From Saccharomyces uvarum (Eukaryota > Ascomycota > Saccharomycetes > Saccharomycetales > Saccharomycetaceae): a DNA stretch of 64,000 nucleotides. How positions within the stretch are numbered: position 1 is the first letter of the stretch; every line of letters begins with the position of its first letter. The translations under genes were made by a program, and so were the position numbers. This document shows, piece by piece, positions 53,045 to 62,786 of this stretch. The DNA lies in contig OX365942.1 in NCBI GenBank assembly GCA_947243795.1, positions 620,001 through 684,000 of the forward strand, read 5' to 3'. The notes below the pieces were generated by a model, which saw only the letters and a program-made list of their open reading frames with translations, ran no database searches and had not been told where the DNA came from.

Positions 53045-53316
53045 GGACTTTTATTAATGTGTTTAATTACGGGTGGGTTATAAGGGGATAGTTTAGCAAT
53101 CCTGACGATCTCAGGGAAGTAACTTGTTGCTAAAACTATCAAGCAACTTGATTGACGGGACGTTAGTTATATAGTATATTCTATATAAGATCGGAATATA
53201 ACAAAAGGCTGGATGCGGAATCTTGGACCTAAACTAGTTGTTCGTGTATTTCGAGTGCTTCATTTAAGCAAGGTTCACGTTCTGGAATGGAATTGTTAAT
53301 GTGGTACTAATATTAA
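53045..53316. other. Spacer between tRNA-Val and the LTR
   Basis: 272 bp directly upstream of the tRNA-Val gene. It has a small inverted motif (GTTGC and GCAAC around 53127-53147) and AT-rich stretches. It could include remnants of another LTR family, but I cannot match it to sigma or tau with any confidence. Confidence 0.4.
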
Positions 53317-53646
53317 TGAGTATTAAAGTTGTATGATGATCTTTGGGATTCCATTGTTTCTTAATGTTATAATATTACGTATATAGATTATACTAGAGAT
53401 TCTCGTCATGGATTTAGGAATCCACAAAAAGGAATCTGCAATTTTGCATAATATTATAAATGATTCTGTTCCTCTTTTTATATGTTATTATTCATTGACC
53501 CTATTACAATATCAATCCTTACGCTTCAGCTTCTAATAATTTCGATGACAGTTTGAATCTTAATTTACTGGTCTTGTAATTTATGTCATCTTTTAACACA
53601 GTATATAATAGTAATAGATAGACGATAGTTGAATATTGTTCCAACA
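53317..53646 (-). mobile_element. Solo LTR of the Ty1/Ty2 (delta) family, fossil
   Basis: About 330 bp that align along their whole length, in reverse orientation, with the delta LTR of Ty1/Ty2 (Pseudoviridae) as I remember it. The element ends with the TGTTGGAA terminus at 53646 and the CTCA terminus at 53317. Internal agreement includes GGGATTCCATTG, TATGTTAT..ATTCATTGA and CCTATTACA.TATCAATCCTT. There is no internal coding region, so this is the product of LTR-LTR recombination. No clear 5-bp target duplication is seen, and the copy is well diverged, so it is old. Its place upstream of a tRNA gene is typical of Ty1-type insertion. Confidence 0.85.
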
Positions 53647-53959
53647 AATATCTTGTATACTTCACATTGATTCATTTCAAGCACGTTTCAATTGTGCGTT
53701 GGTAGATTTGTACCCCGGCTACAATTGGGTTATCTCACTTTGAGATGCAAAATATTCATAAGAGTTTATCTTATCACTCCAACTATTAATAGTAATGTAC
53801 TACTAAAAGAACAATTTTCTGAACTGCATATTATAGAAGGAATAATAATACAACCTTTAAGATTACAATTTGGGCACTTTCGGCCAACCTTCAATATATG
53901 ATTGATTTTGTATGTCTATTTGGTAGTTGAGTTAAAATTGCAAAGAAAAAAGAGACATA
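53647..53959. other. AT-rich region between LTR and KOG1 stop codon
   Basis: 313 bp of AT-rich sequence without recognised features. It contains the KOG1 3' end region. Open frames here (53692-53901 and 53902-54120) are short and random in composition. Confidence 0.5.
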
Positions 53960-56900
53960 CTAAAAATAATCGATTCTTTCATCTTCACATTTGTAGATGT
54001 TTACAACAGAATCGTGAGAATTGGTGGCAGCAATCATCATTCTATGGGGATGGAAAGCCATCGAGGACAAAAACGCGTCTGATGTTGAAGAGTACGATAA
54101 AGATGTTGGAATACCTGTAGCAGCTAACGTACTAGTTACACCATTAGTATGCGAATTTTTGAAAGAGTTTAGGAGATCGCCAGATGTTGTCCATATCTTG
54201 ATCTGTTTCGTACCTGTCGCAATGATAGGAGCATGCTCATGAACCTGCATACAGGTCATTGTAGTTGGTTTTTGTTGTGATCCGTATTGGGAAACCACAT
54301 TCTGGTCAACAAACGACTCCACAGGATCCTCAGATCTTATATCCCATAACTCGACAACACCATTGGTAGCCCCACTAACCAATTCTCTGTACCCACCTCT
54401 TTGTAAATGAACGTTGTTGATCCAAACACCTTGTTTCTCATTTCCTGCCCTCCAGCGACGTATCATGGAATCTCTTGGATCCAAACGGCGATCGTATACT
54501 CTGAGAGAGCCATCCGCAAATCCTGCTACAAAGATATTCCCAGCCAACTGATCAGCGGTCAGTGAAGTAATCAAAGAGGACGTTTTCGCTGGAATATCCA
54601 CTTCAACCGTTTCCGTATGCGCATCCCAAACACGAATGACTTTCACATCACCAGTCGTTAATAATGAACCCCTTATTTGTAGCCACTCTGTCAATAAACC
54701 TGTGGATCTAGGAGTTAATAGCATATCAGTTAAACCTCTCCAAGCGGATACGATTTCAAAATTATCAATATCATGGTAGTTTCTATATATTTTGATAACA
54801 CCATCCGAAGAGCCCGCTAACAGAAGAGCCGAATCATCTTCGTTGATAAATTTCAAATCCGTAACTTTCGTACCAAACGGAGTACCATTAGAAAACTTAG
54901 ACAAGGTTTTCCCCTTCTCCCAATCAAATACCGTAATCGTACTCCTATCATCTGCCGTAACAAGCTGGTCTTCAAATTGAGTAAACTTCATTAATTTTGG
55001 CTGGCTTTTGTTATTCAAACTGATAAATCTCTTAGACCAATTTCCATATATCGATAACTTTTTTTCGCTCTGTGTTTCTTGGATAATCGTTTCATTTCTA
55101 TTACGCCTCCATAACCTGGCATTGTATTCAACACTACCAGGTTCATCTGCTTCTTGCTTTCTCATTTGTGGCTCTTGGAAATACTCACGTGAATAATCTA
55201 AAAAGGTGCTCTGTAATGGCATATTCAAGGGTTCAGTATACCTACGAAACCTTGGAGTGCTGGCAGTTGGATAGAGATTGTTACTGCCATTCGACAAGTA
55301 TAGGCCTGGAGGGCCCTTTTTTGTACCATTGGATTTCATGGATGCGCTTGATGATAGAGTATCATTATCACTATTTGCTTCGCTGAAACCAAGACTTTGA
55401 AAAAGCTTAGATATAGACATCTGTATCGGATGGGATACCTTTGGGTCGCGTTGGTGTTGTTCCTTTTTTGACGTATTATTGTCTATCCTGCCATTTGGAG
55501 AAAATGATCTCAATGAACTTTTCACAAATTGAACTTGGGAAGAATTGAATCCAAATTTACCATTTTGGTTGGCTTTAGAACTCCTTTTCAATAAGAATTT
55601 TTCCATGACTTCAAATGTGCCGCCTAACTCTTTATGGACACTCAATTCAAGCAAAATATGATCTATTACCTGCTTAGATAATTCTTTATTCTCTAAAAAG
55701 GGGTCTTCTGCTAAAATCAAAAGAGATTTCCAAACAGTATAGAAAATTGAACCGTGACTCACTGAATACTTATCAGAAGCATTTCGCGTATTGATGTCTC
55801 TTTTCTCTAGTTGTTTTATTTCTTCCAACAAATCATTGAATACAACGACGATAAAAAAATTTGAGTAGCGATTCACGATGTGAGAAAAATATATAATAAG
55901 TTCCTTACGGACTAACGGTGATCCATCATTAATTAGAGGCAGAATCGAAATTAGATCAGCAATTTCTTGTCTTTTCAATTTTCTCAAATCAATATTTTCC
56001 AACTGATTTTGCATAACTTGGCAGTGACGAATTTGTTTTTCAATTTTCATTTGCTGTTGTTCAAAATGCTGCTGTTGCTGTTGAGACTGTTGTTGTTGTT
56101 GAACATGAGATTGGTTTTGTAGATGTTGTAATTGTGTATGCAATTGTTGATATTGTTGCTCGAATTCTTGCTGCAACCTCAAAATGACCTCTGAATCTTG
56201 AAATCCGGATATTAAATGTTTCAATGCGAATATGGAAGCTGTTCTAACTTCCGATACCGGGTCTTTCAAAGATTTCAATAATATTTCTACGGCACCTGTA
56301 TTCATACAAACAAACCTGTTCAGCGGGTTATCAGCAAACAATAGGCCAAGTAAAATAATGCACCACTGTCTCAATAAAGGAATCTCTGAGTTTTCAATAT
56401 AAAAACACAACTTGCTTACTAACTCCAAACTAAAACAATTCTTTTGCCCCAAAGGAAAATCTCTAACGAAAGATGCCAACACGAACACAGCCATAGCCTT
56501 TTGTTCATCAGTGGTGTCGTTAGAATGATAAAATGGAAGACTACTATGGCCCATATTGGGTGTTCTATTGGCTTGTTGCTGGTCATAATATCTCGATCTT
56601 GGAGCATTTATATTTTGCGATGCAGTCATTGTTAGTGGATTCCCGCCATTCATCATAGCTGATCCATTTGTAGGTGAAGGTCCACTCACTCCCCAATCGG
56701 GTACCAATACTGTTATAAAGTACATGTATCCTTTTTCTTTGATTAATTCACTTTGTGTATTCTTATAATCTATTGACATGATGCGGGCCCAAATAAATAC
56801 TAGAATGGGCTTCAATTCTGGTGCTGGACTCTGTAGTAATTTTAAAACGTAGGGGAAGATACCAATAGAAAGTGACAAATAAACTGCCCATGGCCCCAAG

Positions 56901-58633
56901 TCTAAAAATCTCGATAAAAGTACTAACGCACGTATACGGTGTACTTGTGAAAGCAGAACCTGTAAAACAATCGGAAGCTGCTCAGGCGGATGCCTTACAT
57001 TTGAAGCATATTTCAACCACAATTCAAAAGCAGTCAGATTTTGTTCAAAAAACCCTGTGAATTGCTGCTGCTGCTGCTGCTGCTGCTGTGCTTGTTGTGA
57101 GCTTTGCAGAGATATCGACTTTCTCGATTGAGCAGCAGGGTTATTCACCAAAGACATTGTGCTTAAATTCGCCACCGCAAATCTCGATTGAGTTTGCATA
57201 CTTCCGGCCTTTGTGTCTTGTGGATTCGATTTTGAACTGCCACCATTTTGCAACGTTTCCTGTTGTTGTAAAATCATCTGGCTTTCTAAGGTAGTAGCTG
57301 GGGGTGCATTTTTTAGGTCAATGACTATTTTAGTTAGCACCTCATCCATGGCCAAATCCCAAGATTTCCACATCGGATGTGTGGTTATACTATCTGGTAG
57401 TTCTGGATCGGACACAGGGTGACAATTATACCACGGCATTATTCTTTTGGCCAAAAGAAAATTCCTAAAAAGCGCAGCAATCATTAAGTCATGTCTGAAT
57501 AATTTTTTAAAAAGTGGTCTAGGGAGAGAAGTCCATGCAATAGTATCTGTTATAGCCGTGAAGATCCAGTTTAGTTCACCCAGTGGTGTTCTCCTGTCTG
57601 ATAGCATACCAGGAATATTTACGTTGGGTATTTTGGACTTGAATGAGTTTCTACTATCGGCAAACGATTGATTTGAAGTTGCATTTTCGAAGAAAACCTT
57701 ATACTTGGAATCCTTCAGGGGCGATTGCATGAGAAAGATACGAATGCTGATTTCTATCGGACACGTTAAACAACAACTAAACAAATCTGCTGGTAATTCA
57801 GGGCTCATAAGTAAAAGTTCATCTGATCTGCAAGAAGCTAGTTGGAAGCAATCTTCATAGGCTGGCGTTGGCGATGGTGCAGCCACATCGTGGTTTCCGT
57901 CTTCATCGTCTTTGATTCTCTTTTGTACAAATTTTTGGAAGTTAATCAGTATATTCTCGGCACTATTACAGTCATAAACGAATATACATGGGGCACCTAA
58001 CCAAGTTTGCAAATCATACAATGAAACGGGAATATATTGAGTATATCCTCTATTGAAAACCCAGATTTCACCCGACTTCGTGGGCTTGGGTACTCCATGC
58101 CCGTTATAGTGGAAAAGGATCCTATCCTCTTTAGAAGTCCTTCTTAATGAGTTGCAAAACCGTTTGACGTCCTCAACACAGGGATCCAAACTTTGCTTGT
58201 AACGTGTTCTTAAGGACAGAGTTTCGTACTGCGCTTGTAAATTCTTACCAATTTGTTCTATCGCTTTCTTTGAGTCCTGGAAATTTAAAGGATCTACCCA
58301 TGCTTCAACCCTGGCACACGGGTGTGTTTTCATAACATCTGGAGGATCGACGCCTAAATTTAAACATAATAAGAGGGCAGCGCTTACCGTTTTTTGCCTG
58401 TCTTTCATAATCTTCCAATCAGTAATCGGCTGGTAATAACGATTTACATCCTTTTGTTTATCCTCATCAGGAATCGGGTTGCCGTTGGTTCTGTGTCGTT
58501 TATCATCAAAATAGAATATAAAATCGTTTGCGAGTGACTGCAACAGCTGCTCGCTCTGGTATTGCTCTTCAAATCCATGTCTCATCACCGTATTCAGTGG
58601 TTTCAACGGCTGAGGCCCATAAATCTCTGGCAT
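53960..58633 (-). CDS. KOG1: TORC1 subunit Kog1 (raptor)
   Basis: A 1557-residue protein, the same length as in S. cerevisiae, from the ATG at 58633 (MPEIYGPQPLKPLN). The frame is open ten codons further upstream without an ATG. Kog1 is the raptor subunit that presents substrates to Tor1/Tor2 on the vacuole. The raptor N-terminal conserved region (about 70-330) is caspase-like (DRILFHYNGHGVPKPT, FVYDCNSA) and is followed by helical HEAT-type repeats (about 540-1000). Two glutamine-rich segments (codons at 57061-57097 and about 56041-56165) lie within or beside the HEAT region. A seven-bladed WD40 domain (about 1200-1557) ends in VNIYKCEDERIDYF. Core regions are almost invariant; the linker before the WD40 domain is variable. 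Confidence 0.98.
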   Translation of the reverse strand: MPEIYGPQPLKPLNTVMRHGFEEQYQSEQLLQSLANDFIFYFDDKRHRTNGNPIPDEDKQKDVNRYYQPITDWKIMKDRQKTVSAALLLCLNLGVDPPDVMKTHPCARVEAWVDPLNFQDSKKAIEQIGKNLQAQYETLSLRTRYKQSLDPCVEDVKRFCNSLRRTSKEDRILFHYNGHGVPKPTKSGEIWVFNRGYTQYIPVSLYDLQTWLGAPCIFVYDCNSAENILINFQKFVQKRIKDDEDGNHDVAAPSPTPAYEDCFQLASCRSDELLLMSPELPADLFSCCLTCPIEISIRIFLMQSPLKDSKYKVFFENATSNQSFADSRNSFKSKIPNVNIPGMLSDRRTPLGELNWIFTAITDTIAWTSLPRPLFKKLFRHDLMIAALFRNFLLAKRIMPWYNCHPVSDPELPDSITTHPMWKSWDLAMDEVLTKIVIDLKNAPPATTLESQMILQQQETLQNGGSSKSNPQDTKAGSMQTQSRFAVANLSTMSLVNNPAAQSRKSISLQSSQQAQQQQQQQQQFTGFFEQNLTAFELWLKYASNVRHPPEQLPIVLQVLLSQVHRIRALVLLSRFLDLGPWAVYLSLSIGIFPYVLKLLQSPAPELKPILVFIWARIMSIDYKNTQSELIKEKGYMYFITVLVPDWGVSGPSPTNGSAMMNGGNPLTMTASQNINAPRSRYYDQQQANRTPNMGHSSLPFYHSNDTTDEQKAMAVFVLASFVRDFPLGQKNCFSLELVSKLCFYIENSEIPLLRQWCIILLGLLFADNPLNRFVCMNTGAVEILLKSLKDPVSEVRTASIFALKHLISGFQDSEVILRLQQEFEQQYQQLHTQLQHLQNQSHVQQQQQSQQQQQHFEQQQMKIEKQIRHCQVMQNQLENIDLRKLKRQEIADLISILPLINDGSPLVRKELIIYFSHIVNRYSNFFIVVVFNDLLEEIKQLEKRDINTRNASDKYSVSHGSIFYTVWKSLLILAEDPFLENKELSKQVIDHILLELSVHKELGGTFEVMEKFLLKRSSKANQNGKFGFNSSQVQFVKSSLRSFSPNGRIDNNTSKKEQHQRDPKVSHPIQMSISKLFQSLGFSEANSDNDTLSSSASMKSNGTKKGPPGLYLSNGSNNLYPTASTPRFRRYTEPLNMPLQSTFLDYSREYFQEPQMRKQEADEPGSVEYNARLWRRNRNETIIQETQSEKKLSIYGNWSKRFISLNNKSQPKLMKFTQFEDQLVTADDRSTITVFDWEKGKTLSKFSNGTPFGTKVTDLKFINEDDSALLLAGSSDGVIKIYRNYHDIDNFEIVSAWRGLTDMLLTPRSTGLLTEWLQIRGSLLTTGDVKVIRVWDAHTETVEVDIPAKTSSLITSLTADQLAGNIFVAGFADGSLRVYDRRLDPRDSMIRRWRAGNEKQGVWINNVHLQRGGYRELVSGATNGVVELWDIRSEDPVESFVDQNVVSQYGSQQKPTTMTCMQVHEHAPIIATGTKQIKIWTTSGDLLNSFKNSHTNGVTSTLAATGIPTSLSYSSTSDAFLSSMAFHPHRMMIAATNSHDSVVNIYKCEDERIDYF
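56041..56165 (-). repeat. Glutamine-rich coding repeat in KOG1
   Basis: Plus-strand TTG/CTG repeats encode on the minus strand a Gln-rich helical stretch (QQQYQQLHTQLQHLQ, HVQQQQQSQQQQQHFEQQQ) in Kog1. A second, purer run of about nine Gln codons lies at 57061-57097. Such prion-like Gln runs in S. cerevisiae Kog1 are known to drive formation of Kog1 bodies on glucose starvation. Confidence 0.8.
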
Positions 58634-58962
58634 AATACGTGTTTTGCTCTCTAGTGCATGCAATCGATCTCGCTAATATAGTTACAAAAGAGTCTACAGA
58701 TCAAACGTACTCACCCAATACTATAACTGGCTCTTAATACCTTTTCCAATTCGCATATCCTTACCCAACCGATGATTCATTACAGGACTCTAGATGTTAT
58801 TATTGTTACCTGAATTGGGACCTCCAGGGCGGGTCACTATGAAAAATTACAACTCAATAAGCGATGCCTTGATAAACTTTAGAAGATGAACTGTTAAACC
58901 GGTTTCGATGGCCCCCGTTTAGGTATTCAACCGGTTAGAAAGCTGTGGGAACACTAGATATA
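58634..58962. promoter_or_regulatory. Divergent KOG1/IKI1 promoter
   Basis: 329 bp between the two divergent start codons. It holds two copies of the palindrome AACCGGTT near IKI1 (58897-58904 and 58929-58936, 32 bp apart, about three helical turns). CTTACCCA and CTCACCCA elements occur closer to KOG1. No TATA box of canonical form was seen. Confidence 0.55.
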
Positions 58963-59892
58963 ATGGCAAGTTCATCGCATAATCCTGCGATTCTTTTGAA
59001 AAGAATCTTATCGCTTACGGAGAGTTCTCCTTTGATTCTGTGTTTGGACTCCATGGCCCAGACGTCATACAGACTAATCCATGAGTTTATCCACCAGAGC
59101 AAGAGCAAGGGCAATGAATGTCCCGTAATATACATTTCGTTTGAAACGGTTAATAAGCCGTCTTACTGTACGCACTTCATCGATGCCACCCAGATGGATT
59201 TCGTGCATCTCGTGAGGCAAATTACCTCGTATTTACCGAGTGCTACTGCTACACAAGCCAAGAAACACATGGTTGTGATTGACTCACTAAACTACATATT
59301 CACAGATCACATTACAAGGTTTTTGTCCGAGATTGCATCCGTTCACTGCACGATGCTTGCTACTTACCATAAAGATATTACTGACGACGATCATGTGGCA
59401 ATACCTGGTGGGAATAGCAATTATCCCGATAAATTGACTCTTTTACAGTTCATGGCTACTACAATCTTAGATGTTGATGCGATGTTAGTGGGCAGTTTAG
59501 ATACCGAGGAGGTTAGTGAACTATTAAACGAATTTAGGATTCCCCGTGGGTTGAATAACGATATCTTTCAATTACGATTCACGAATAAACGGAAATCTGG
59601 AAGATCGCTGGAATACGACTTCATGATAAATTCAAAAAGTCATGAATACGAGTTGCTGTTGAATAGTAAACAAGGTGAGGAGGATGGTGGTAGTGGGCTG
59701 GAAACTCCTGAAATGTTGCAGGGATTGACCACTTTTAATCTGGGAACGTCCAATAAACAGAAATTGGCCAAAGACCAAGTTGCATTGCCCTTCTTAGAGG
59801 CACAAAGTTTTGGACAAGGCGGTGCCATTGTCTATGAATATGAAAAGGATGATGATTATGATGAGGAGGATCCATACGAGGATCCGTTTTAA
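58963..59892 (+). CDS. IKI1: Elongator subunit Iki1 (Elp5)
   Basis: A 309-residue protein, the same length as in S. cerevisiae (YHR187W). Elp4, Elp5 and Elp6 form a RecA-like hexameric ring of Elongator, which adds mcm5/ncm5 groups to wobble uridine of tRNAs. The RecA-like fold is visible as alternating strands and helices (LILCLDSMAQTSYRLIHEF, CPVIYISFETVNKPSYCTHF, KKHMVVIDSLNYIF), without a Walker A lysine motif, as expected for this family. The C-terminus is acidic (YEKDDDYDEEDPYEDPF) and conserved in type. The start at 58963 (MASSSHNPAILLKRIL) is the S. cerevisiae one. Its stop is 72 bp from the GPI16 stop; the two genes converge. Confidence 0.96.
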   Translation: MASSSHNPAILLKRILSLTESSPLILCLDSMAQTSYRLIHEFIHQSKSKGNECPVIYISFETVNKPSYCTHFIDATQMDFVHLVRQITSYLPSATATQAKKHMVVIDSLNYIFTDHITRFLSEIASVHCTMLATYHKDITDDDHVAIPGGNSNYPDKLTLLQFMATTILDVDAMLVGSLDTEEVSELLNEFRIPRGLNNDIFQLRFTNKRKSGRSLEYDFMINSKSHEYELLLNSKQGEEDGGSGLETPEMLQGLTTFNLGTSNKQKLAKDQVALPFLEAQSFGQGGAIVYEYEKDDDYDEEDPYEDPF

Positions 59893-59964
59893 AAAAGGAA
59901 CTCGTGACAGGATGTGTGCTTCAAATATATATACATATATAGTTAACGTACATTTATGGCGATG

Positions 59965-61797
59965 CTAATCTATTTTAGTCTGTTTCGTCTTCAAGAGCTT
60001 TTCCTTTAGTTTCAACAGTTTATACTTCAAACCGGAATGTAACATAATTTTATCAGCCTCCTCGACAGTGACTATTCTCTTCACCATTAGATTGTACAAC
60101 ATACCGAATATGAGCCCCATTATGGTGGATGTTAAAATAATGACGTTATACGGCATACTGAAATCCGGTGTAGATAGAGATAACAACAAAGTGGAGGTTC
60201 TCATTTCGTACACAGGTGATCCAGATTCTGGCGACAACACGGTAATCACAGCAGCATCAATTTCGAAACCGTGGTTAGCATCTGGTGGGTACTCGGCAAA
60301 CTGCAAAAGAGCTTTATCGAATTGATAAGTCATGACGATGTCCGAATGGGCTGGAATAATCATTGTGAATTCCAGATGGGCGGGCCTTTGTCTATCAGCC
60401 GCTTGGAGATAATATTTATCTATAATAATATCGTCCTCTTGGAGTTGTGAAGAGGTCGTGGAAGTGATTTGCAAAGAGGACAGGTAAACTCTGACGAACC
60501 ATGGCAACGATTCGAAATATATCAACTTCACAGGGGTATCCTTATCGTTGTGGAAGGCAGTACGAATCCCACCGCGGTCTTGACCATTACCGGTCAGGGA
60601 TCTGCCCACATGGATGGGAACAGGGTCTACAGGGGAGACTTGAGTAGTATCCAATGATTCCAAAACGAAGTCGTAACCAGAACCGCTTTCATTCTGGTCA
60701 TTCGACAATTCAAAACAATTATCGTGCGTGCTGAACATTGTGTCATCCACAGACAAGTATGCTGTCCAAGCGGAGCGGTCCACGTCTGCACATATCTTCG
60801 TTGGTCTATTAGCAAATAGGTTGCCGTTCTTTATCGGCTTGGCAAACAGCTGTGACAGTTTCAAGTGAGTCTCTGATGGGTCCGGTAGGGGGAAGCATTG
60901 GTAGGAATCGAATGGCTTATCCGTGTCACAGCGCAAGGAGCTCCCGTCCAAAGGTTTGGGGATAGGTCTCTCATTCCTTGCCAAAGCAGAGGGAACGTGT
61001 GTGGCCATGTCGATGTGTGCTTCCATCTCATAGTGACACAGGGAATCGCCATTTTCGGGGCAAACAGTGGTGATGTCCAACGAGATACTGTTCCAAAGAG
61101 AGTCAAACAGCTTATGACCGTCCAAGAGAGACGTCAAACCGGAATGTCCCCTAGTGGGCAATAACTTTATGAACGGAGTTAGGTTCTCTGTACAGATGGG
61201 CTCATTGGGCAAGGACGCTCTCATCAAGTATAGGTTTTCAGTGTCGTTGAAGAGGGGAGACGCTGAACCAGATGCATACGACCGGTGGGGGAAGGTCGTC
61301 CTGGACTCGTCTACAAAATTCAAAGAGGAGCAGAACAGTCCACTCAAGGAATTAGCCAGTTTCTTCCAGTTCTGGAAAGCCTGTTCTTGGTCAGCAGCCT
61401 GGACTAGAGACCACAACTCCACACCTGAGGCGCCTGCCTGTTTCCCACCATGCGGCAACTGGCCCCACGACAGAGCATCCCAGAACCCTCTGGTGAACCG
61501 TAGATGGAACTGACGCGTGGCAGTGGACTCCAACAAAGGTGGGATGGCCCGGGGGAAAGTCGTGTAGTACTCATACACATCAAACGAGTGCGACGACACG
61601 GCCGGGTCGAACGCTTCCGACTGCAATTGGAACGTGAATGAGAGCAGCAGGTCATTGTTGGGCAGCGGCTTCAAGAGCAGCGTTTCGTCATACGGATACC
61701 ACAAGCTGTCGTTAACACCGATCTGGGGCGCCGTGTCTTGCGCAACCGCGCCTAGCAGCAACGTACCCAGTATGCAATACGCCAGCGAGCCAATCAT
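59965..61797 (-). CDS. GPI16: GPI transamidase subunit Gpi16 (PIG-T)
   Basis: A 610-residue protein, as in S. cerevisiae (YHR188C). In the ER membrane, Gpi16 with Gpi8, Gaa1, Gab1 and Gpi17 attaches GPI anchors to proteins. Seen: a signal peptide (about residues 1-19), a large luminal domain with the conserved PRAIPPLLESTATRQFHLRFT block and N-glycosylation sequons (for example NDT and NES), Cys202 (in PICTENL), which forms a disulfide with Gpi8 in the known complex, and one transmembrane segment near the C-terminus (VIILTSTIMGLIFGMLYNLM) followed by a lysine-rich cytosolic tail. The start at 61797 matches S. cerevisiae; the 12 open codons upstream lack an ATG. Confidence 0.97.
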   Translation of the reverse strand: MIGSLAYCILGTLLLGAVAQDTAPQIGVNDSLWYPYDETLLLKPLPNNDLLLSFTFQLQSEAFDPAVSSHSFDVYEYYTTFPRAIPPLLESTATRQFHLRFTRGFWDALSWGQLPHGGKQAGASGVELWSLVQAADQEQAFQNWKKLANSLSGLFCSSLNFVDESRTTFPHRSYASGSASPLFNDTENLYLMRASLPNEPICTENLTPFIKLLPTRGHSGLTSLLDGHKLFDSLWNSISLDITTVCPENGDSLCHYEMEAHIDMATHVPSALARNERPIPKPLDGSSLRCDTDKPFDSYQCFPLPDPSETHLKLSQLFAKPIKNGNLFANRPTKICADVDRSAWTAYLSVDDTMFSTHDNCFELSNDQNESGSGYDFVLESLDTTQVSPVDPVPIHVGRSLTGNGQDRGGIRTAFHNDKDTPVKLIYFESLPWFVRVYLSSLQITSTTSSQLQEDDIIIDKYYLQAADRQRPAHLEFTMIIPAHSDIVMTYQFDKALLQFAEYPPDANHGFEIDAAVITVLSPESGSPVYEMRTSTLLLSLSTPDFSMPYNVIILTSTIMGLIFGMLYNLMVKRIVTVEEADKIMLHSGLKYKLLKLKEKLLKTKQTKID

Positions 61798-61985
61798 CTT
61801 TATCTTGCCTGTGCTTTGCTTGTTGCTACACACCTGTTCTGCTCTTTTCTTACTTATTGGCTACTAAACTACGTGTAAGATCGCCCAGCGCAAAAAGGGC
61901 CGGCGGCTTGCGAAGAATCTCGAGCTGGCTATAATAAAACAACATAATACCAGACAAGACAAGACAAGGTATCCAGACAGGGACA

Positions 61986-62558
61986 ATGTGCGGCAAAGGG
62001 AGACTGATACTGACAGGGATAGGCAATCCAGAGCCGCAGTATGCTCGCACCCGCCACAACGTGGGACTGTACATGCTAGAGCTCATGCGTAAGCGGCTTG
62101 GCCTGCAGGACAGGGCCTACTCTCCTGTACCCCACACGGGGGGCAAAGTGCACTACATAGAGGGCGAGCACTGCACGCTGCTGAAGTCGGACGGCCAGTA
62201 TATGAACCTGAGTGGAGAGCAGGTGTGCAAGGTTTGGGCCCGGTACGCCAAGTACCAGGCCCGTCACGTGGTTATCCACGACGAGTTGAGCGTGGCGTGT
62301 GGCAAAGTGCAGCTGAGGGCCGCCAGCGCCAGCATCAGAGGTCACAACGGGCTGCGGAGCCTTGTGCAATGCAGTGGTGGCCGTGTGTCCTTTGCCAGGT
62401 TGGCCGTGGGCATCGGCAGAGACCCAGGGTCTCATTCCAGGGACCCTGCGAGTGTGTCCCGATGGGTGTTGGGGACTCTCACCCCACAAGAACAGCACAC
62501 GTTGCTCACAGAGAGCGAACCTGCCGCCTGGCGTGCCCTAGCCCAGTACGTTTCATAG
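61986..62558 (+). CDS. PTH1: Peptidyl-tRNA hydrolase Pth1
   Basis: A 190-residue protein of the bacterial-type Pth family (YHR189W). It releases peptides from peptidyl-tRNA, mainly in mitochondria. The active site is readable: GIGNPEPQYARTRHNVG with the catalytic His at residue 24, the nearby Asn-rich NLSG, HDELSVACGKVQLR with the general-base Asp at residue 99, and GHNGLRSL. The coding sequence is clearly more GC-rich (around 60% by eye) than its neighbours, and codon use is unbiased. A cleavable targeting sequence is not obvious. It diverges from GPI16, with 188 bp between the two start codons. Confidence 0.96.
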   Translation: MCGKGRLILTGIGNPEPQYARTRHNVGLYMLELMRKRLGLQDRAYSPVPHTGGKVHYIEGEHCTLLKSDGQYMNLSGEQVCKVWARYAKYQARHVVIHDELSVACGKVQLRAASASIRGHNGLRSLVQCSGGRVSFARLAVGIGRDPGSHSRDPASVSRWVLGTLTPQEQHTLLTESEPAAWRALAQYVS

Positions 62559-62657
62559 CCCCAGCACTGCAACTGCAGCTTATGTCCTGTTTCCTCCACT
62601 TTTCTCTTTTCCACTGCCCTTTACATCGGAAGGCGTTATCGGTTTTGGGCTTAGTGC

Positions 62658-62665
62658 CTAAACGA
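62658..62665 (-). promoter_or_regulatory. Putative sterol regulatory element of ERG9
   Basis: CTAAACGA on the plus strand is the complement of TCGTTTAG, the element bound by the sterol-responsive factors Upc2 and Ecm22. It lies 122 bp upstream of the ERG9 start codon and 24 bp before the TATA box. The surrounding block GTGCCTAAACGAGCAGCGA is unchanged from the S. cerevisiae ERG9 promoter as I recall it. Confidence 0.65.
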
Positions 62666-62688
62666 GCAGCGACCACACGACCACGGGC

Positions 62689-62697
62689 TATATAAAA
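62689..62697 (+). promoter_or_regulatory. ERG9 TATA box
   Basis: TATATAAAA, 90 bp upstream of the ERG9 ATG and preceded by GACCACGGGC as in S. cerevisiae. The short leader that follows is A/C-rich with ACACAC repeats. Confidence 0.75.
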
Positions 62698-62786
62698 GGA
62701 AAGACAGGACAGGGGCAAAGAACAAACAGGAAGGAATAACATAAGAGGCTGGAAACAAGCACACACAGCACACGAACACACACAGT

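Noticed and set aside
53045-53316. Second LTR (sigma or tau) between tRNA-Val and the delta LTR
   Set aside because: Short AT-rich similarities only; no LTR ends at the expected distance from the tRNA start.
58634-58663. Ten-codon N-terminal extension of Kog1
   Set aside because: It would need a TTG start; the ATG at 58633 gives exactly the S. cerevisiae length.
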